From Panulirus ornatus (Eukaryota; Arthropoda; Malacostraca; Decapoda; Palinuridae): a stretch of 64,000 nucleotides of DNA. The notes under the pieces are model-generated. The model saw only the letters and a list, made by a program, of their open reading frames with translations. It searched no databases and had not been told where the DNA came from. The translations under genes were made by a program, and so were the position numbers. Below are positions 61,901 through 64,000 of this stretch, one piece after another; within the stretch, counting starts at the first letter, position 1, and every line of letters begins with the position of its first letter. The DNA lies in contig NC_092281.1 in assembly GCF_036320965.1 (NCBI RefSeq), positions 12,834,719-12,898,718 on the forward strand. Direction: 5' to 3'.

Positions 61901-62641
61901 TACATGTGTATTATTTATGTATTATACTTAATCTTCGTTTCCCCACGTTAGTGAGGTAGCGCCAAGAAGCAGATGAAGAATGGCCCATCCACTTATATAC
62001 ACATATATACATAAACACCCATACATGCACATATACATACATATACATATCAACATATGCATACATATACGTACACATACACAGATATGTACATATATAC
62101 ACGTGTACATATTCATACTTGCTTGCCTGCATCAATGCCCGGCGCTACTCCGCCCCACAGGAAACAGCATCGCTACCCCCTAGTCTGTAAATAGTTAACT
62201 ACCAACAATTAGCCTTTTGCAGTGATTCTAGGATCAATATGCTGTTCTATTTAGGCATATTTCTTAAATTTTCTTCAACAATAATATTTGGGTAAGATAA
62301 GCTTCTCTCAGCTTATGCTGTTTAGGTACATATGTGAATAGTTCATATCAAAATATATTTTTTGTTTTTAATTATTTTGTTAATTATATGCTTCATAATG
62401 CATTTTCTTTCTTTTCAGCATGAAATCATTTGTGATAATGTCACGGTGTTGCATACGGTCACTGTTTGCTCACAAGAGGATGCTTTGTAATTCTTTGCTG
62501 TGTGCTGCAAGAGTGAGCATTGCAGAGACCTGGGCACAGTTTAAGATCACACTTTATACACTATATCTTCTATGCATTCGGTCAGAACTGGGTAAATTCA
62601 TCAGTAAAACATGGATGACGAACAATAGTGTAAAGTTATGA
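46824..62641 (+). CDS. ADCK1: ADCK1, aarF domain-containing (UbiB-type) atypical kinase, complete, ten coding exons
   Basis: Mitochondrial UbiB-family kinase-like protein; the family is linked to lipid/coenzyme Q and mitochondrial-morphology control. Exons: 46824-46949, 48928-49017, 49456-49521, 49718-49855, 51356-51514, 54426-54584, 57805-58065, 58531-58728, 61373-61515, 62419-62641. All have GT-AG borders. The first eight junctions are phase 0, the last splits a Gly codon, and the sum is 520 codons (human ADCK1 is about the same length). Motifs: hydrophobic N-terminus (targeting/TM, residues 4-20), KVGQ (94-97) which is the UbiB KxGQ, GAAS alanine-rich loop (154-157), invariant Lys K175, ELDF (222-225), HCDPHPGN (305-312, catalytic D307), DHG (328-330), C-terminal MSRCCIR. 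The start Met follows a polypyrimidine-AG at 46819, so at least one untranslated 5' exon lies upstream. Two in-frame upstream Mets (46731, 46799) are probably intronic. Confidence 0.96.
46950..48927. other. ADCK1 intron 1
   Basis: AT-rich. A fragment of the SINE-like family A terminal module lies at 48470-48515 (minus sense). No other gene seen. Confidence 0.6.
48928..49017 (+). CDS. ADCK1: ADCK1 coding exon 2 (residues 43-72)
   Basis: Acceptor CCCCAG, donor GTAATG; 30 codons, phase 0. Reads VTKIVADYRTTLYSG..., in register with the ISYDYLTSLK segment of human ADCK1, ending DIKSQ before the KVHLRSA block. Confidence 0.9.
49456..49521 (+). CDS. ADCK1: ADCK1 coding exon 3 (residues 73-94)
   Basis: A 22-codon exon between TTTCAG and GTTAGC. 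Encodes THLRSAKQLLELCCLNGG and then AFVK; the final Lys94 is the first residue of the UbiB KxGQ motif, which is therefore split by intron 3. Confidence 0.94.
49718..49855 (+). CDS. ADCK1: ADCK1 coding exon 4 (residues 95-140; VGQ of KxGQ)
   Basis: Acceptor CTACAG, donor GTCAGT; 46 codons. Encodes VGQHLGSLEYLLPLEYV, then KVLHSNAPKSS and the QVIEEEL helix, all close to human ADCK1. Intron 3 is the shortest of the gene (196 bp). Confidence 0.95.
50560..51240 (+). mobile_element. LINE family 1, RT N-terminal part
   Basis: The plus strand near 50835-51000 reads NWMKAGIVPLYKGKEGKSES, then KNHRGASLLSMQVCKLYGSI, the RT block NYRGISLLS...K.Y, and GGFRIGRGSV. Stops present. In ADCK1 intron 4. Confidence 0.75.
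51265..51282. repeat. (GATA)n short microsatellite
   Basis: TTAGATAGATAGATAGATAGATG. Confidence 0.8.
51356..51514 (+). CDS. ADCK1: ADCK1 coding exon 5 (residues 141-193; A-rich loop and Lys)
   Basis: Acceptor TTTCACAG, donor GTCAGT; 53 codons. Contains PLGAASLAQVH, the GAAS loop that replaces the glycine-rich loop in UbiB kinases, and VAVKVQHP with invariant Lys175. Confidence 0.96.
51820..52565 (+). mobile_element. LINE family 1, RT tail and complete 3' UTR
   Basis: 120-codon frame 51795-52157 with MERMSEERLTKRIYVSEVEG, then RRSGRPNWRWKDGVKKILSD and NRVNWIDVVYRGQ. The 3' UTR follows with the terminal GACAGCGACAAAGCAAAATA module. In ADCK1 intron 5. Confidence 0.9.
53080..53510 (-). mobile_element. 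LINE family 1, RT fragment
   Basis: The minus strand reads EQVFALKNVCENYLMTFMGL, EKAYTKDDKDDLQKVLQ: the RT FxDLEKAYDRV block, decayed. Opposite orientation to ADCK1, in intron 5. Confidence 0.75.
53520..54170. repeat. About 24-28-bp minisatellite in ADCK1 intron 5
   Basis: Some 25 imperfect units of GTTGAGAACTAGAGATACTC / CCTATT. Unit length varies. Confidence 0.85.
54144..54240 (+). repeat. Duplicate of the ADCK1 intron 5/exon 6 junction (decoy acceptor)
   Basis: 54144-54240 and 54340-54440 align over about 100 bp, including GTTGTTAATGATAAAGATCC / GTTGTTAATAATAAAGATCC, TTTTTGCAG / CTCTTTGCAG, and the first exon bases CTACTTGTCACTGTT / CTGCTTGTAGGTGTT. The upstream copy keeps a good acceptor at 54226 but no exon body. 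Confidence 0.8.
54241..54335 (-). mobile_element. SINE-like family A, truncated, with poly-T
   Basis: T-tract then the complement of the terminal module (ATTTCCCGCGTTAGCGAGG) and AACAGAGAACTGGGCC; inserted between the duplicated junction segments. Confidence 0.75.
54426..54584 (+). CDS. ADCK1: ADCK1 coding exon 6 (residues 194-246; ELDF)
   Basis: Acceptor TTTGCAG, donor GTACCG; 53 codons. Encodes FPDFNFKWLVEEMKRNLPKE, then LDFTHEAHNAE and FPWLK. The acceptor and first bases of this exon are duplicated about 200 bp upstream (54144-54240), leaving a decoy acceptor. Confidence 0.95.
54735..54778 (+). mobile_element. LINE family 1, terminal module only
   Basis: GCTACCTCGCTAACGCGGGA followed by GACAGTGACAAAG. 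Confidence 0.7.
54990..55127 (-). mobile_element. SINE-like family A, decayed partial
   Basis: GGTTTCTAGTCCCCCACTCC and TGCTTTTCATGACAAATGGG mimic the complement of the family core. Confidence 0.45.
55128..56010 (+). mobile_element. LINE family 1, best-preserved RT C-terminus and 3' UTR
   Basis: The plus strand reads MGMFEGIVVPTMLYGCEVWA, VLEMRCLRTICGVRWFDRV, then (after a small frameshift near 55350) MERMSEERLTKRIYVSEVEG, GRPNWRWKDGVKKILSDRG and NRVNWNDVV. A long 3' UTR ends with GCTAACGCGGGAGACAGC, GACAAAGCAAAATAAATA. In ADCK1 intron 6. Confidence 0.92.
56190..57300 (+). mobile_element. LINE family 1, older RT copy
   Basis: The plus strand gives LLFADGAFLLVDSRENPQKL (FADD box decayed to FADG), ...LYCMDVRLGL and QRICASEVDEARG, then the tail to about 57290. 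Many stops. Follows the previous copy in intron 6. Confidence 0.75.
57301..57804. other. ADCK1 intron 6, 3' end, no repeat recognised
   Basis: Nothing beyond the acceptor at 57803-57804. Confidence 0.5.
57805..58065 (+). CDS. ADCK1: ADCK1 coding exon 7 (residues 247-333; catalytic core)
   Basis: The largest exon, 87 codons, between TTGGCAG and GTGAGT. Contains VLVMEFCEGGQVND (hinge), KMYSEMIFVNGYVHCDPHPG with catalytic D307 and N312, and LLDHGLY with metal-binding D328. Strongly conserved with human ADCK1. Confidence 0.97.
58531..58728 (+). CDS. ADCK1: ADCK1 coding exon 8 (residues 334-399)
   Basis: Acceptor GTATTAG, donor GTAAGT; 66 codons. Encodes LTSDFRLTYSRFWLSILNAD, then GDQLGVGELFGLFACMVTGR and SWDSI, matching the LFACMLTARSWDSV block of human ADCK1. 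Confidence 0.95.
58729..59590. other. ADCK1 intron 8, 5' part, no gene recognised
   Basis: The 102-codon frame 59386-59694 is partly minisatellite; C/T-rich stretches at 58980-59130. Confidence 0.45.
59600..59850. repeat. About 33-bp minisatellite in ADCK1 intron 8
   Basis: Seven or so diverged units with CATGACATGCACAGCTGGTC then ATTCTC. A 102- and an 80-codon frame overlap it and are judged spurious. Confidence 0.75.
59851..60970. other. ADCK1 intron 8, middle, no gene recognised
   Basis: AT-rich without clear repeat or conserved frame. Confidence 0.4.
60975..61222 (+). mobile_element. SINE-like family A, full-length copy in sense orientation
   Basis: Starts ATGTTGGGGATAGGGGAGAA, has the GAATACTTCCCACGTATTCC and AAGGCGACTAAAAGGGGAGG core, an internal T-tract of about 18, and the 3' end GCTACCTCGCTAGTGCGGGA, AATGGCGAATAGTATGAAAG, AAAGAAA. 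About 245 bp. Confidence 0.85.
61373..61515 (+). CDS. ADCK1: ADCK1 coding exon 9 (residues 400-446 plus split 447)
   Basis: Acceptor CTTACAG, donor GTAAGT; 47 codons + 2 nt. Contains VPRQMLLIFKTNDLLRGIE, nearly identical to human ADCK1 VPRQMLLILKTNDLLRGIE. Confidence 0.96.
61915..62180 (-). mobile_element. LINE family 1, 3' UTR
   Basis: Complement of the TATATGTATATGTGTA tail and the terminal module (CGTTTCCCCACGTTAGTGAG on plus); opposite to ADCK1, in intron 9. Confidence 0.65.
62419..62641 (+). CDS. ADCK1: ADCK1 terminal coding exon 10 (residues 447-520, stop TGA)
   Basis: Acceptor CTTTTCAG; completes the split Gly codon and runs to TGA at 62639-62641. Contains MSRCCIRSLFAHKR (human MSRCCIRALAEHK). 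The tail beyond it is less conserved, as is usual for the family. Confidence 0.94.
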
Positions 62642-64000
62642 GCGCTTAAGGGATGTATTAACGCTTTTTCATCACTGTAAGTATTTAGAATTCTTGTAAA
62701 GGTAGCATAAATTTGTGGTCACAAATGCATAACTTATTCTTATTTATTGTTCAGGTCATCAGCAGGAAACCCTATATTTTTCATGCTTTCCCACTTGCTT
62801 AAAGACAAAATTGTAAAGCGGTCCTGGATTCTGCCTGCCTGTGCTTACATTTTGAATGAAGAATCACCTTAATTAAGGCTGTATCATCATCATTAGATCA
62901 TTAGATGACATTTTGAGTGAAAACCACCTATATTGAGGCTGTATTAACATCATTGGATGAAAAGGAGTACAGTCTTGTCTAGGAACTTCACACTTCTAAG
63001 AAGTCCACCAGGAACTTCACGCCTCTAAGAAGTCCATCATTTCTCTACTTCTAAATGAAGTGCACCCCTGAAGCTACAGGAGCTCCTTAAAAGGGGTTCT
63101 GAGGTTATATGATCATACTAATGATAATATAATTATAATAAGATTAAGTTATTGAACATATTCCTGCAGAATTTTTCTGATAATCTTACCATAACTTAGA
63201 AGTGTACACCTAAGGGACATATACCACATCAAACCTTTTTAGCAAACTTAAGGTTTTATCACATGTACACCTATGTAAGTGTATGCTGCTCTCTCAGAAG
63301 GCCCACTTTATTAGAATGTTGGAAAAATGTTGAAATATGCAATTTTTTGTTACATAGTTGTTGTGAATACAGTCAGAATATTACCAGGTTAGCTAAGCAG
63401 AATGAATTATTTTCTGGGTATTTTCTGGATGCAACTCAAACTTTAAACTCAAACTTCATAGATTTTTTTCAGGGTTGTCTTGGTTATGTTTAGACTGCCG
63501 TTTAAACTCTTACCCAAATATCCTTTGGAACGTTTCATATAGACATATTGCATTTATTTTTGTACATGTTCAGCTGGATTTCAGGGAATTTGATATGCAT
63601 CGTTCAGCTGTAATCTTTGTGCTGTATTTTACTTATCAAGTTATTTACTTGTAGGTGATTTCTGTAGATGGTATCCTTGTGAGCTCCAAGTTGTATCCTA
63701 GCAATTCTCCAGGTGATTTCCTAAGGCATTTTGCATTGTATGATGTTACTTGTTATGAGCTCAGTATAGTTTTTCCAGATTGAATTAATCACTGCATAAA
63801 GAACATTGAAGTAGTTTCACAGAACTGGTTAATTTGAAAGAGGATATTTATTTAGTTTAGTGTCTCATTGTTGCTTGCTTATGGATACAGCATGAGGGAA
63901 AAGTCATCTTTAGTGAGTCTGTATCATTGCCAGATGATGGAAGGGACCGCAGTCTCATCAAGAAACTTCTTATTCTGAAAGAATCCATTACTTCCCAGAT
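62642..64000. other. ADCK1 3' UTR/downstream; diverged repeated block
   Basis: No second gene recognised and no AATAAA noticed. 62850-63060 contains two copies of a TTTTGARTGAARA...GAGGCTGTAT..CATCATT block and doubled GGAACTTCAC.C.TCTAAGAAGTCCA; a diverged relative is at 63890-64000 (TTTAGTGAGTCTGTATCATT). Confidence 0.45.

Overview
The window is animal nuclear DNA. Two unlinked multi-exon genes with ordinary GT-AG introns sit among LINE, SINE, Penelope and Tigger debris and many mini- and microsatellites. The repeat style (short AT-rich introns crowded with LINE tails carrying the GCTACCTCGCTAACGCGGGA module, long AT, CT and GA runs) and a Drosophila-like MEK N-terminus point to an arthropod, most likely a decapod crustacean. 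The decapod call comes from memory of similar repeats and has not been tested. No rRNA, tRNA gene, CRISPR array or bacterial or viral operon was seen.

Left half (14.5-35.4 kb, minus strand): a MAP kinase kinase gene of the MEK1/2 (Drosophila Dsor1) type. Six coding exons give residues 1-248, from the start codon through the N-lobe, catalytic loop and activation segment (ending SYMS). All five internal junctions agree in phase. The C-terminal lobe was not found and presumably lies beyond the left edge. Its 8.7-kb first intron holds a 4.3-kb array of 31-bp repeats with higher-order structure. A CCAAT-bearing, possibly divergent promoter lies just upstream.

Middle (35.5-46.8 kb): the head-to-head intergenic space between the two genes. 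It is packed with separate minisatellites (about 59, 46, 33 and 38 bp units), CT/GA/GT/AT microsatellites and an antisense-oriented LINE with endonuclease and RT remnants.

Right half (46.8-62.6 kb, plus strand): a complete ADCK1 gene (aarF/UbiB-type atypical kinase). Ten coding exons join in frame to 520 codons with KxGQ, GAAS, invariant Lys, HxDPHPGN and DHG motifs. Introns carry LINE-1-like tails (called family 1 here), SINE-like family A, minisatellites and one duplicated splice-acceptor segment.

The rest is transposon debris. Family 1 is an EN+RT LINE with a conserved GRP...RW tail. Family 2 is a related LINE tail. Also present are CR1/Jockey-like RT fragments, two Tigger/pogo transposase remnants, two Penelope-like remnants (one with a near-intact hammerhead-ribozyme fold), a hairpin MITE and a tRNA-derived SINE. 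Family A and the family 1 LINE share a 3'-end module, which suggests a SINE/LINE partnership. All transposon ORFs are broken. Coordinates of decayed repeats are approximate; exon coordinates were worked out base by base.
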